The notes beneath the pieces were generated by a model that was not told the origin of the DNA, searched no databases, and saw nothing but the letters and a program-made list of their open reading frames with translations. Both the position numbers and the translations under genes were made by a program. A stretch of 62,000 nucleotides of DNA from Lingula anatina. Taxonomy: Eukaryota > Brachiopoda > Lingulata > Lingulida > Lingulidae. Below are positions 46,006 through 59,300 of this stretch, one piece after another; position 1 is the stretch's first letter, and each line of letters starts with the position of its first letter. The stretch lies in NCBI RefSeq assembly GCF_001039355.2, contig NW_019775673.1, positions 1 to 62,000 of the forward strand. Direction: 5' to 3'.

Positions 46006-49000
46006 TTAAAGTAAAACGACATTAAAGCATTTTCTTAAAGTCAGTGCAAACAATATCAACATAAGGGTTGGTGCAAGTGTGAATGCTTTACTGGTTGTAC
46101 ACGTCTGTTCTTCTGAAGACATCCTGATTCGGCCTTCTAACCCTTGATATATCGGAGAGTACTTTTGGATAAAGTCCATTATGACATCTGAATCTAGATC
46201 GTCTGGAATCGTAAATTCAAAGAATAGCACCATTAGAAAAAACGAGAAATGGACAAGCAAACATTCATTTCATAATAAGACTTATATCCAAAATGACCAT
46301 CCACTATCTAGTGACATATCTGTGAATATCTGTGAAAAATCTATCAGTCGCCCTGGTAGAGGGTAGGCATACTTCGTTTGTGCATATTACTAGAGTAAGA
46401 GTACGAAGGATATGCAGCGGGGGACCGTTATATATAGGGTTGCTGACATACGATTTTTACTTATAATGACTTATACCCAAAATGACCATATATCTATCTA
46501 GAGACATATCTGTAAATATCTGTAAAAAATCTATCAGTCGCCCTGGTAGAAGGTAAAGTATGCCCAGGGCAGGGTTTTACCGTTATAATTAGAGTAAAAG
46601 CTAACAAGCTGTCAATGGCAATTCATTCCTATGACAAACCTTCAAACTTAAAATATTACACAAGAAGTTTTTATAGTGGTATTTTAAATAAAAATCTTAA
46701 CCTTTCCTTAAGAAGTAATAATTATTATTATAAAACGTTTTACCTGGTATTTTCCTTTTTTCTTTCTTTTAACCGAAAGCATAACATACTCAGGACCTAC
46801 CTATTCCATAAGGAAATATAATATTGTCTTTTAAAACGTCATATGCATCTCCTCCTCCTATTAAGAAAGTGGTGGTGACCACATCGTATAATTTTGTCTT
46901 AACGAGAGGTTGGAACTCGGGGACTGTACAGTCAGCGCACCTGACGTTAATGCTGACCACTCGACTGCCCACTGGCTTAGACAGGTCATACACAACTCGA
47001 AGACCTGAAGATAAATACACATGTAATGACTCTTAAAGCTCAAAATAAACAGAAAGCAATATTTATTAAATATTAAATATGGACAAGAATGACACCGGTG
47101 GCAGATCCAGAAGTTGACGATTTGACAATTGGCAATACAATGGAAAATGCGCAGGTGACAGCTACCGGTACTTTGTTTTTGCTCTTATACGTTATTTGTT
47201 GACGAAAACTTTTTGACATGGTCTAAAACATGTAATATAGGACAACCATGAAAATGTGCTGAGTGTGCCTATACAAAACCGATTGTCTATTTAAATATGA
47301 GATGTCTTACCTGAAACCTGTAAGAAACGACCGCTTCTCTTCTCGTATTCAGAAACAGAATGTTCCATGAGTTCCCAAAGCGTACTTCCACTTATCCTGA
47401 CGATGTCTACACCATTCCCGAATGGTGCGGCACTCAGTACGTCTGACACGTAAATGTCACCTGGCGAACCAAAAGTGAATTGTTTTATAACATGATGCTA
47501 TTTGTGATGATATTTATCACAATTGTACAAAAAAAAAAAAAAAAAAAAANNNNNNNNNNNNNNNNNNNNNNNNNNNNNNNNNNNNNNNNNNNNNNNNNNN
47601 NNNNNNNNNNNNNNNNNNNNNNNNNNNNNNNNNNNNNNNNNNNNNNNNNNNNNNNNNNNNNNNNNNNNNNNNNNNNNNNNNNNNNNNNNNNNNNNNNNNN
47701 NNNNNNNNNNNNNNNNNNNNNNNNNNNNNNNNNNNNNNNNNNNNNNNAAAAAAAAAAAAAAAAAAAGGAAAATAGTCAAACCAATTCATTATACCATGCA
47801 TGGTCGTTGAAACAATGTCACAAACATATTGTGTGGTAGACAGAAAGTTAGAGAGATGCCATGAACAATCATAAATTTTAATACACAAGTATAAAATTGT
47901 TAGAAGGATTCATGTACATCAATGAATCGATGGATGACTTGCATAAAATAAACTTAATAAAAATGTTGATATAAAAAACAAACACCACAAACGAACACAA
48001 CATGATCGTAGAACCAATTAAGTGAGCTCGAGGTGTAAAGGCACATTTTGGACCCTGGTACTAAAGCCCCTGTAGCATGAAAATCTGACTCCCCCAGTCA
48101 AAATTTCATAATGAAAATCTGACTCCCCCCATGAAATTTTGACTCCCCCTCACAGAAATTATATTAATTATTAATCTTATTTTATTTGAGTATATAACTT
48201 TTATCTTGTAGTATGCATAATAAAGGATACATTGGCACTTTTTGAAAATTTTCATGATAAAATAAGAAAATTAAAAATATACTAAAATAAAATAAGATAT
48301 ACTAAGTTTTGCGGGGGGAGTCAAAATTTCATTGGGGGATTCACATTTTCATTATGAAAATCTGACTGGGGAGTCACATATTTCGGGGAGTCAGATTTTC
48401 ATGGTACACCCCCTTTACACTGGATGGCGTCCTCTCTGCGTCCAGTAGTGCAGCACCGTTTGAGAATAAAAAATACTTTACATGAAGACAGCTGGCCGAT
48501 TATTGAGCATTCATTTTGCAACCAAATCGATGAGTGTGCCTCCTTTCTACGGGGACAGAGATGTCAGTTTCATGGTCGCATAAAGGACGCAGAAAGGACG
48601 CTCTCCAGTGTAAAGGGGGTTTAAAGGAGTTTGGTTGTAACATGTAGTCCTACAGAGAATGGCAGGAGTCATAAGTAATACCAATATCGATTGGTGCTCG
48701 TATATCGCCGCTGTTCCACAGGCCAATGGAGGCATTCGTCCATCTCGTCCCATCAGTGGGTTTCAAGTAGGTGTCAACTAAGGCGTCTGCTATCAGATTA
48801 CCTGGGAAACGTACAGAAAGATGATGCAAATCACTATTTCGTTTGACTTTTCATTCTAAAATGCGCGAATTGTAGAAAATTTAAACTTCATGATATTGTC
48901 GGGACTCAAGCGAAATGAAAAATTGGTAACAATTTTGAAGCCCTTCAGTCAGAATCTGCCCAAGCAACACCAAAATAATAAAAACAAGGCAGTAAAGCTG

Positions 49001-50783
49001 TCCAATGTACAGACAACAAAAAAAAAAAATAATAATAATAATAAAAATAAAATAAAATAAAATAAAATAAATAAATAAAGCTGGTTTGCCAGTTTGAACT
49101 GTATGTCGATCTTTCTTGTAAGTTATAAGTAACACAGTTTTCCTTTTATCAATTTTGTTGCAGTGTCACATCATGCTTAAAGCGTATAATCACCATAAAT
49201 TTTAAATTATGCACTGCAGGTAACATAGATATTAAGAAAATGTGACTAGCAAAGGTCTTCCTTTCCATGGAAATTCAAAGTCACACCTTAAAAATGCCAA
49301 TATGAACACAAGTACTGAAATGTGTTACTTTCTTTTTCAATACTTATTACATAATACAAAATAACCAGTTTGCTTTCATTTTTAAATGAACTAAAAAAAC
49401 CAAAACAAAAGGTAACACGGGTTTCATTTTATTTGTAAAACGGTGGATGAAAAATGCTGAAAAGGCAAAAAGAGTGCAACTTTTGGAAAAATGGTCCGAT
49501 CAGCCTGATTTTCGAACTCGACATATTCATCAGTTCCGTAAGTTTGAAGACAAACGGTAAAACGGTTTTTATTTTATTTGTATAACGGTGTATAAAATAG
49601 ACTAAAAACACCGTAACTTTGAAAAATGCTCTGATCAGGCTGATTTTCGACCTCGATCTGTATTTTATGAATATTCATTAGTTCCGTATGTTTAAAGACA
49701 GAAGGTAATTTGGTTTTCATGTTATTCATATTACACTGAAAGTGCACGGCGACGGTGACGACAGACACAGGCGACGGCTATATGCACAGGCACATCTGTG
49801 TCTGAACATTTCATTTTATTCATGCTTAACAGTTACAACAAAAATTGTTTACGATATATTTAAGAAAGAATATCACATATGTTTACCTAAAACACATTCA
49901 GCCAGGCGGCATTTCGCATTATCCATGAAGACCAGGCTGTAGCCTATCTTTTGTGAACCATATGCTGTAACTCGTTGTTGCCACGGTTGCATCTCTGATA
50001 GTGTAGCATTATCTAAAATGAGAAACAAAGATGTATAATAAATCGCAATAAAACCCCCATAGTTATGCGTTTTCACGGTGGAATAAGTTATTTCCTCTAT
50101 TTGAACAGGAGTACATTATTAATATCAAAGGTATCGTACTTTTTGTCCTAAAAGTTCACTAGGATGTCTATTCTTGAAAACCACGTGAAAAAGCAAATAA
50201 AAAATTGCTTTCAAGCTTTTAAGCTTTCACTGAGACAAGTGGAAACAAAAAGCGATTGAAATCCTTACAAAGAATTTTGAACCCTCACAAAGAATTTTGA
50301 ATAACTTGCAGAATTTATGGAACTGGAAAATTGATGTGAGCGACTCAGAAATTTTTCCTGCAAATGTCAAATATGCGGCCAAATTAAATGTCCGTTACGT
50401 TTACAATTTTGCAGAAAGGTGGGTTATGTTCCATTTACCTACGTTTCGAAAAAATCCTGCAAACGGTTTAATATTAGGCACAGTTTCTCAAACTACCAAA
50501 CATTTCTTTGCCACCAATGATGTGAATCTTTGCATTAACCTTCCGTAATGTTTTTATCCAGTAGAAAGGGGTTACCAGTCCATGATGTCACAATTCCCGC
50601 TGCATCGAACGTTACACGTAAGTGCCCCAAATATTTAGCCATCCAAAAGTCAGAAACCAATAACACTTGGCCACCAGACGCCTGGGTTATAACGGTTGGG
50701 AACTCGCCTTCGGGGATTTCTTTATCTGGTGGGGTACCTGTGCACAAATAATAAGGTATATTTACACTAGTATTGAAGTGTCT

Positions 50784-50820
<37 letters not shown>

Positions 50821-50879
50821 TTAACTTTTATCACCGAAAGATGCTTTGACTGATATTTTGCATTGGATGGGGTTCTTTC

Positions 50880-50914
<35 letters not shown>

Positions 50915-53890
50915 TACTTACCGGTATAAAGAAATGTGTTACTGTGCCCGCCAACGATTATATCCACTCCTGACACTTGTTCAGCAATCTTTTTATCCAC
51001 AGAAAACCCAGAATGTCCCAATGCAATGATTTTATTAATACCCTGTGACGTTAATCGTTCGACCTCTGCTTGAACAGCCGAAACCTCGTCGGTAAAAATC
51101 AAGTTACCTGGAAGTAAACATAAAATATTGTCAAATATTGAAATTTACAAGTCTCTTCTTAATTTTCGAAATTAAACTCAGGCTTCAAGACTGGGGTCAA
51201 TTTAACGAGTAACATCTGCCACTGTTTTAATTTTGTGTGTGCGCCCATACATCAGCAGGACTGATAAGAGCATAATTAAATATGAAGATTTGCAGGACAA
51301 CATATTAATACATGTAGGTAGATACTTTTATACATAACAGTAGGCTACATAACAGAATGTAATAATAATAATTATTATTATCAAGTTACACTTTTAAGTA
51401 ACTATGCGGACAGTAAAATGCTCATTTTGTAGTTTGAGTTAGGAGGGTTTTACCTGGGCTTGATATGGTCGGTGTGGCCTTATATGTGTAACCGACAACC
51501 CCTATCTTCTCTCCGGCCACATCTAATACTGTTGACTTGTTGAACAGTCCTTGTATTTCTGGAACGTTACTGGCGTCGATATTGGTACTTAAAACAGGGA
51601 ATGTGACATTTTGAAGAAAAGGAAGAAGGCCGCTAACCTTATTATCAAACTCATGATTGCCTAATGCCTGAAAGAATGTTAAATACATCTTAATCATAAT
51701 TAGGTTTCACAGTATACGTTAAAATTTAGACATATTCATCCGATCTGATTGTATCTGTTCATCTCATTCTGAGACACAGTTTTTAAAGTTCCACAGAAAC
51801 CACAGAAAATGGACGCGTGATTGCTAGCCCCCAATGCTGCCGATCTTTACATCATGGTGGTCACTTCATTCAGAAGCATTACGCCTACTTACTGGAATTA
51901 AACTAATATAAGGGTTCATTCTCATTGAAGTTATCGTTCTACGTAGATCGATCCAACTCCTAGGGCTTTCTCGCTGAATACAATGTGTTGAACAGATAAA
52001 CACGACTCCTCTTATTTCCAGGGTATTCGTATCATCACCAGCTTTTCTGTATTCTACTCAATGGCAGAAGGAAGAGTGTTAATCTGTTAAAATCTCTTCC
52101 TGCACCTAAATATTCAATCATTATTTGATGTTTTAATGATTGAAAACAATAAGAATAACCTCTAAAATATGAAATGTCAGCGTTTGTATTTCTCGTTGCT
52201 TAGCATAAGCATACATGTGGCACCCCAAAACGTTTCTCGTCTTATTCATGTATTTTGAGATGAAATAGCATTCGGTATGGGACGTATCTCCATCCCTGAA
52301 CAAGACCTTATCACAAAATTGGCATAGGTGAGGACAAATGTATCCCGTGCCGTCATTTTGGTTTAATTTTTTTCATGGAGAAATGAGTTTAAAGGCTTTT
52401 TTGCCTTATTTACGATAAAACCTGAACTAAGGCTTTTACAAAAATTCGCTGGCACGGCTTTGAAGTACTCAATGGCGTGAAAATTGTTCGCGAGTGCTCA
52501 GGTAAAGGAGAAACCGATTTTGCGGGGGTTTTCCCCTTAAATGGCAATTATGACATCATCGGTAAGCTTACATTTGTGTAAATGCTAAGGAATATAGTCA
52601 GTGAACATTGACGGTTTATCGATTATCCAAAAAATGAATGTAAAACAGTAGACAATAAGGAGTTTTTGGGCTAATCCTGACAGTACCTTTAATGTCAGTT
52701 GCTGTGTTGGCTATCTCAATTAAACATCTATAAAAGTAGAGGAACACCCAATATTTTATCATATTTTATCTAGCACGGCCCCTCACTGACCCTAGGTGTA
52801 TATTCAAATGGCATGCAATTTGACTCGGATCTTCTTGTTGAGCCGGGATTAATAAAGCCATGTGCGTAAGGGCTAACTGCGTTACTTAAGTCGTTTTCTA
52901 TCGTTTTCAAAAGTGGTTAAATGCGTGCGGGCCTGGATAAGAACGCACTGCCATCACGGCAAGTCATCAATCATCAAATCCCACAAAAGTGTGATTTATT
53001 TTCGTTAAAACATTTTCAGTTGTACTCGATATCTGGACGTTCTAGTTGACCTGTGGTAGAGAAACGGGTATTGTTTAACTCGCGTCAATTATCGCTCATC
53101 AAAAATGCATAAGTTATTTTATTATCGTTTTCATTAATTTTTACACTCATCTATGTACATATGTATATAGACCATTTTTAAATTCTGTGCCCCATTTTAG
53201 CATCTTATTTGCATATATTAGTTTACATAAGAATTTTTAATGTGAGAAACAAAGTTTTTTACTACTAGTGATACAGTAGACTCAGTGAAAAGAAAGCAAG
53301 TTAAAAGTTGCTCACTCTTCGTTGGTTATAACATCAACCGACACTTTACCCGAGAAGGTTCACCTGACCTAGGTAGTATGTTAGAAATATAATAGCCTCT
53401 ACCAGCGCTACGGATTGATTTTTACTACATACTCACATATGTATCTCTAGCTAATTCATGGCTCATTTTTCCACTGTGGACAACGGTGCAAATAATTTTA
53501 ATTAAAATTAAAATCTGCGGCCCTGGTAAGAAGGCAGAAACATTATATACCCATACTAACCATAGCATCGTACTTCAGTTTATTCATGAAGTATGATGTC
53601 GCCATCCCCTTGTAGATAGTGAACCACAATGTGCCTTGGAACTGATCCCCTGCGTCCAATAACACCACGTTCTGTTCAGCGTTACGAATTTCCTCGATTT
53701 TAGTGTATCTTCGTGCCACTCCCCCGAAACATCCCCCCGCTTCTGCCTCTGTTTCCGAACACCTGCCTCCAAACTTGTCAAACTGTTCAAACCGTGCATG
53801 AACATCGTTGGTGTGTAATATAGTCAAATTAAATCCATAGCTTAGAGTGAAACATGTAAAGTAGAAACCGGTTTTGACAAGCGTCTCCAT
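46006..53890 (-). CDS. ecto-5'-nucleotidase paralogue 5 (CD73-like, GPI-type tail)
   Basis: Exons: 53890-53561, 51667-51454, 51107-50922, 50737-50540, 50012-49887, 48801-48682, 47460-47311, 47004-46801, 46202-46006. Total 1725 nt, 574 residues. It is the closest sister of gene 4, within a segmental duplication that also covers flanking DNA. Signal peptide METLVKTGFYF. NDVH, AGDQ, GNHEFD, GHSGF and GGHSN are all present; the nucleotide-binding loop reads NSGDIR, with Asp at the Gly of CD73 position 393 (codon 48704-48706). The C-terminal hydrophobic segment matches gene 4, so a GPI-anchored ectoenzyme is likely. Intron 6 (47461-48681) contains a 198 nt gap flanked by poly-A and two MITEs absent from gene 4. 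A long GA run sits about 10 nt downstream of the exon 3 donor, so the transcript carries a CT tract there. Confidence 0.94.
47550..47747. other. assembly gap (198 N) in intron 6 of gene 5
   Basis: The gap is bordered on both sides by poly-A, so it is probably an unresolved homopolymer or microsatellite. It lies in an intron and does not touch exon 7 (47460-47311). Confidence 0.98.
48071..48408. mobile_element. fold-back MITE with TGTASCATGAAAATCTGACT termini
   Basis: The 24 bp ends match at 23 positions when inverted (TGTAGCATGAAAATCTGACT... and its reverse complement at 48385-48408). Several further inverted copies of GACTCCCC and ATGAAAATCTGACT lie inside. AT-rich, no coding potential. It lies directly against the next element, in intron 6 of gene 5, and is absent from gene 4. 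Confidence 0.78.
48409..48619. mobile_element. second MITE with CCCCTTTACACTGGA termini
   Basis: The left end CCCCCTTTACACTGGATGGC inverts to the right end GGACGCTCTCCAGTGTAAAG. It abuts the TAAA-flanked insertion point shared with the preceding MITE; gene 4 has the uninterrupted sequence TACTAAATTAGTTCGG near 35720. One of the two elements probably inserted into or beside the other. Confidence 0.68.
50787..50910. repeat. two (GA)n tracts in intron 3 of gene 5
   Basis: Tracts at 50787-50815 and 50883-50910. In the transcript the second becomes a CT tract beginning about 10 nt past the exon 3 donor; gene 4 has only a short GAGAGAG there. Confidence 0.9.
52085..52700 (-). mobile_element. ~650 bp dispersed repeat, copy D, in intron 1 of gene 5
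   Basis: Orthologous insertion to copy C of gene 4, with small deletions. Same landmarks, including TTTACGATAAAACCTGAACT and GGCAATTATGACATCATC. Confidence 0.62.
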
Positions 53891-54699
53891 CTTTCCGCTT
53901 CCCAGTATTTATAGCTAAGGCGAGTGTGCTTTGTTTGGTCACGGTTTCACTTATTATGCTAACCGTTCCTCGAGTTCAAATGAGCATGACTCTACACACT
54001 CCCTCTACACCGCCTCTTCCGATGTCACCGCGTCATGATTGATCTACAGTTTCCCCCAGAATTTGTCATGTATCAAAATTTGATAACAAAAGAAATTCAT
54101 AACATTATTATGCTAATCGTGCCTCGAGTTCAAATGAACCACTCGCATGACCCTACACTCTCTCAAGAAGTTATAACTCTTTATAACTTCTTGACTCTCT
54201 CTTACCGTCCCACTGTACAGAGATTAGCAATCTATTTAACCAGAGACAAATCTGTTAATATCTAGTGAAAAATCAATTTGTGGCCCTAGTACAGGGTACC
54301 GTTCATGGTGGACTTTCGCTGAATCGAATCTTTCGTTTGATTGCGCTGGGTTGTTCTGAAAGTAGTTTATCATAACTAAACTAGGAGAGAGTGCGACGGT
54401 TGAGAAAATTCTCAGAAAATTGGTCAGGCACGTGTATTACCATATGAGTAAAGTCCGATTGCAAATATTCCATGATATTTGCTTGTCACTCGCTCGATGC
54501 CGACATTGGAAATAGTCTGATATGAAACTTTGTGTGGAAAATGTCATTTTAGAAAGCAATAATAATAATAATAAAAAAAAAAAAAACGAAGCACGTACAG
54601 CTGCGCAGTTGTCGCCAGAACTGGAGACTGTTTCACGCTATCCTTCCATTATTTCTTTCTTCACTCTCCTCAAAACCCGGGAAGTCTCGCTTCATTTTA

Positions 54700-56357
54700 C
54701 CTAAAGTATCGAGCCATAGGACAATGTTGATTAATTGCATTATGTTTTCTTATACATGTACTGTGACTGTGCGTGTTTGCGTTTATGCGCGCTGGATGCT
54801 GTGGAGAATCCGGGTGTGGAAGTCGGCAAGTCTGTCTCGTGGAGAAAGATATAAGCATAAGCAGATCTGGAAGTCACCTGACTCTCTAAATATGATTATG
54901 GTAATTTTCAAGATGAAAACCAGAACTGATACACTGCATAGTTGTAAAATTTGTCTAAATGTCTCCCACAAATGGTTATAATCATTTTTCAAATGTATTT
55001 GTCTCTCACACAATTCAAAATGAGAACTGCCAATTATTGCTCTGCCTAAGTGATCAGGATGACCAGAAAAAAGGGGAGACTTCCCTGCATAATTTTTTCA
55101 AAGTTTGTAACGAAAACAGGTATATCTGACGTTTGATATATGTTATCTAAGAATGTGCATTTTTATTTCAATAAATTTCATTTTCCATTAATTTATTTAG
55201 TGACCAACTGACAAATTTATTTGATGGGTTTTAGTGCAAAATATACTTTTCTTCTGGAAATAACATTAACCGTGGGTTTTGAAACATGCCATTAAATTTA
55301 CATCAACATCATGTAAAAATATTGTTGTAAAGTGATTTTTGGTGGAACAAATTAGAGTGTTTATTATCATTATTCAGATAATTGTAATATCAGAAGAACT
55401 TTATAGCAAAATTTACTTGACCCTGATCAAGAGCGTTTATCCAAGTACCGTTCTTTTTATTCATATTCATTTGTCAAATACTGTATTTACGTTAGAGGCT
55501 CACTGGTAGCGTGCAAGGAGCTACGCCTTTGGAAAAATAAATGAATCCTGCAAGTAGAGGCGCAAAAAAGGTGATTTTTCGTTGAAATCTTCTGGTTTGA
55601 AGACCAAGCGTTGTTGATTACCTTGAAATATTCCAAATAATGTTACCTTCAGTAATTTGTTGTTGCTAGATTGCTCAATTCATTTTATAGTACACCGATT
55701 GTACCCCACTAATAATTTTTCTGCACTTTTAATCGGCAATTATATGTAACGAAGACCAATCTGTGGTCTATTTTCCTTGCTAAAGGGGGGGGGGGGGGGT
55801 TAATACGTCAATTTGTTTTGATACGGGGAATGAAAAGACTGACGGCTATACATTTCAAACCATGTAATTTTGCATATTGTTGACCCATTAGTATAAGCAA
55901 TTTCTTATTGCTTTGATATAATATCTTATCCTCTCTGGTATGCATTTTTAAAAAAAATATTTTGTACTTAATCATAAAGGCAGTGGTGTATTCGATTTCA
56001 GATAACTAACTAATTGTAATGTAGTAGAAGATGTGAACTGTAAAATAACTTTTACATTTAAAGATTAGAATAAAATAACAGTCTAAAAATGTATCACTTT
56101 ACTTTAGAGCATTTACCACACATTGTCTATATGCCCTGAGGGTGTCTTTCTCCTATTCAACTCTACCCGTATAGTCAGTGACATGGAAATTGGCTGGGAC
56201 TGATGCATGGTTTACATTGTACGAATTTTTAGAAAAAAATGGTGACAGGGACCATCACTGCAGTACGTTTTGTTACTTCCTGATACGGATAGGATATTTT
56301 GAATCACCTATATCTGTATCTGTTTAGTTTTTTACTTCAGTCTTGTCAGAGGTAGTC
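54700..56357. other. intergenic region between gene 5 and the lectin receptor gene
   Basis: The two genes are transcribed away from each other, with start codons about 2.47 kb apart. Beyond the gene 5 duplication unit (ending about 54700) the sequence is unique AT-rich DNA with a poly-G run at 55786-55799. I see no TATA box or non-coding exon I can defend for the receptor gene. Confidence 0.5.
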
Positions 56358-59300
56358 ATGATTTTCAAACTGTACAGAGTGTTTTATTTATGCATATTGT
56401 TCACAGCTCTCACCTGTGGTGATAAAGGTATGTGGAAAAGTAACCCAGTATATCATTATGGTTAGTGGTGTTACATATTTAAAATTTCAGTTTGTAGAAC
56501 ACATGCTAATAAAATTATAATGTCACTGGTTGCAGTGATAATGAGGAGGATTTAAGATTTTTGTCAATGAGTAACAACCAATCATGCAAAACTTTGATTT
56601 TGAACAATCCTGGAAGTTATCATACATGTGATAATGCTGACAACATTCTGATCAATCTTTTTTTTTTCATTTATTTTTATCTCAAAATGATGGAGTTTGA
56701 CATACATATTTCATTCAGGAAAGGCTACTGTTTTTCAAAAGACAGGATGTATCCATGAAACATATTTGGAATCTTTGGTAGTTTTGGATGACTGTCTGCC
56801 TGGGGAGGTGATATTGGTTACTGAGGCATCTTATGTCCATCCTAATCCTGTGAATGGTTATACCTGTGCTGTCAATTATGGGCTGAGAACCTCTTGTAAA
56901 AGTGCTTCAGAAGCAGAAATAAAATGCAACAACAAAGAGTTTTGTCATCTGAAAGCTGTAGCCAAAGGTTATTGTGAGGTGAAACATAATGGCAAATTCT
57001 CATCAGTTGGTACATATACAGCTGTTTTCCTTGTAGTGAAATACAGATGCATTATAGGTAAAGTAAAAAGTATTTAGGTTGATAAATTGCAATATTCTTG
57101 AGTTACGTGATTGTACAAAATCAAATGCTATTGCAGTCATGTATTGGGAAATATTCTGAAAAAGGAAATTGACTTATCCATAGTTACCATTCATGTGCAA
57201 AAAAAGATTTTTATTCAGTATTACCAGTAAGTAAAAGTACATACAAGGCAAAACAGGGAATGTGGATTTCTTCTCCAGTTTGCCACAGAAATCCTTTTCA
57301 CATCACTGGTAGATCCAGAATTTTGTTTGAGTGGGGTTGGGGGTGGGGGTTTAGGTCAACATACTGTAGTATGTTTACACTTTTGTTGACATAATTGTTT
57401 GTTTAACTTGGCAAATTGTCATTAGTTGGTACAACTCCAGCCATTTTCTTTGTAGTGAAATACAGATGCATTCAAGGTACAGTAAAATGTATTTAGTTCA
57501 TAAATTGCAGTATTCTTGAGCGAGTTACATGCTTGTACAAAATCAAATGCTGTTGCAACCATGTATTGGGAAATATTCTGAAAAAGGGAATTGACTTATC
57601 CAAAAGTTGCCATTCATGTTCAAAAAAAGATTAAGTTTTTATTCAATATTACCAATAAGTAAAAGTGCACACAAGGTAAAACGGATTTCTTTTCTAGTTT
57701 CCCAGCAGGCATAGTTGTGTTGGATCAACGTTGAAAACAGGTTGATACGTTGAATTGCCGTTGATCTACCTAAATTCAATGTCAAATCAACGTTGATCCA
57801 GCCACGTCGAAACACCGTCATAATGTGACGTTGACTCAACGTTGTATTTTGGTTAATGACACAACCTTGCAGTTATGGATTGTAATTTAAAATATTAATT
57901 ATTGAAAACGTAATACTTTGTTTATCAATACTGTAACTAAATTTATCAAAATAATAACAAAATGGTTTTAAAGTAAAATTGACAGTTGTTTTGTGTCTTT
58001 AGTTAACTAGTGAATTTTCTTAACTTGTTATTCAGAAATACATTCCAATAAACTGAATTGCTTGCAAGGTCAGCTAACACTAGGATGAATAAGTTGCTGT
58101 AAACGTGATGGAGTTAACAGTTCTTGGTAACCTGTAATTGAGAGACAGGTTGCGGTGACTGTGACTTTGTTTTATATTTATATATAAGAAAAGAACTATG
58201 TATATTAATCTAAATCTTGGAAATTCTAACTTAAAGGCCATACATTTATACCCTACATATATTTAGCCATCAAACATGTCCTACTGCTAAACACATCCAG
58301 GCTAATGTCCCGCTGGGTGGGGTTGTTTTCTGACGTTGATACAACGTTGTTATCTGAGGTTGACACAACTTTCAAACGTTTATTCAATGTCTACTCAATG
58401 TTATGGTTCAACGTTGTTTCAACGTTAAAACAACATAATTTGCCCGCTGGATTTGTTATAGAAATCCTTTTCACATCACTGGTGGATACAGGATTTTGTT
58501 TGAGTGGGGTGAGGATGGGGGTTTAGGTCAACATACTATAGTATGTTTACACTTTTGTTGACATAATTGTTTTTTTAAACCCCTTTTTTGAAAATATTTC
58601 ATAATCAGTTTTTGTTTACTTCGAATTGATTATTACAGTAAACTCTGCGACAGTTACTTGCCCTGTATTGGATGCTCCAGCAGGTGGCCACATCAAGCTA
58701 CCTCCCTCAAGAAATCTGCTTTCTGAGGCTGAATTTGGGTGTGACCCTGGTCTAACGCTGTCTGGAAGTGACAAGAGACAGTGCCAGGGGGATTCTACCT
58801 GGAATGGGGTTCAGCCAGTATGTTGTAAGTATCTGTGTACAGTAATTACTCAATCTTTTTAATGGGGGAAAATTATTTTAAAACTTTACAGACTCTTATT
58901 CTTTAAAGTCATAACTTCTTAAAATTAGAACAATCCTAATGAGTAGTAGCAGAAAAATTAAAAACCAAGCTTTTCTCTAGTTATATTCTACGATGTTAAA
59001 ACACCACATATATGCTTCACAGAAATATATTTTTGTGATTATGAAATTATGTATCTGAAAAGTATGAGTCATTACCATATATTTTAGTGTGGGAAACTTA
59101 GTAGGTTTGAGGGTACCTTCTTTCTTGGATGTAAAGTTCACACTTTGATTTGAAAATTAAAGAAAAAAAACATGTTCAAAGCACCACAAAATGCTTGGTT
59201 TCTTATATACTCATAAATAATTTTTGATTAATCTAATCTAAGTAGATATTTTTGTTATAATTGTCTGGAAACATTGACAATATTTTAGTACCACACTATT

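Larger units (their letters stand above)
44860..54700. repeat. segmental duplication unit containing gene 5
   Basis: Counterpart of 31260-44560. It lacks the 1.7 kb transposon, LINE and CAG...CTG MITEs, but carries two MITEs of its own in intron 6. Confidence 0.75.

Noticed and set aside
47480-47888. Open frames across the 47.55-47.75 kb gap
   Set aside because: Products of N and poly-A/poly-T translation inside an intron.
53906-53913. TATAAATA just upstream of the gene 5 start codon
   Set aside because: It lies only 16 nt from the ATG, so a start site ~30 nt downstream would fall inside the coding sequence; gene 4 lacks it.
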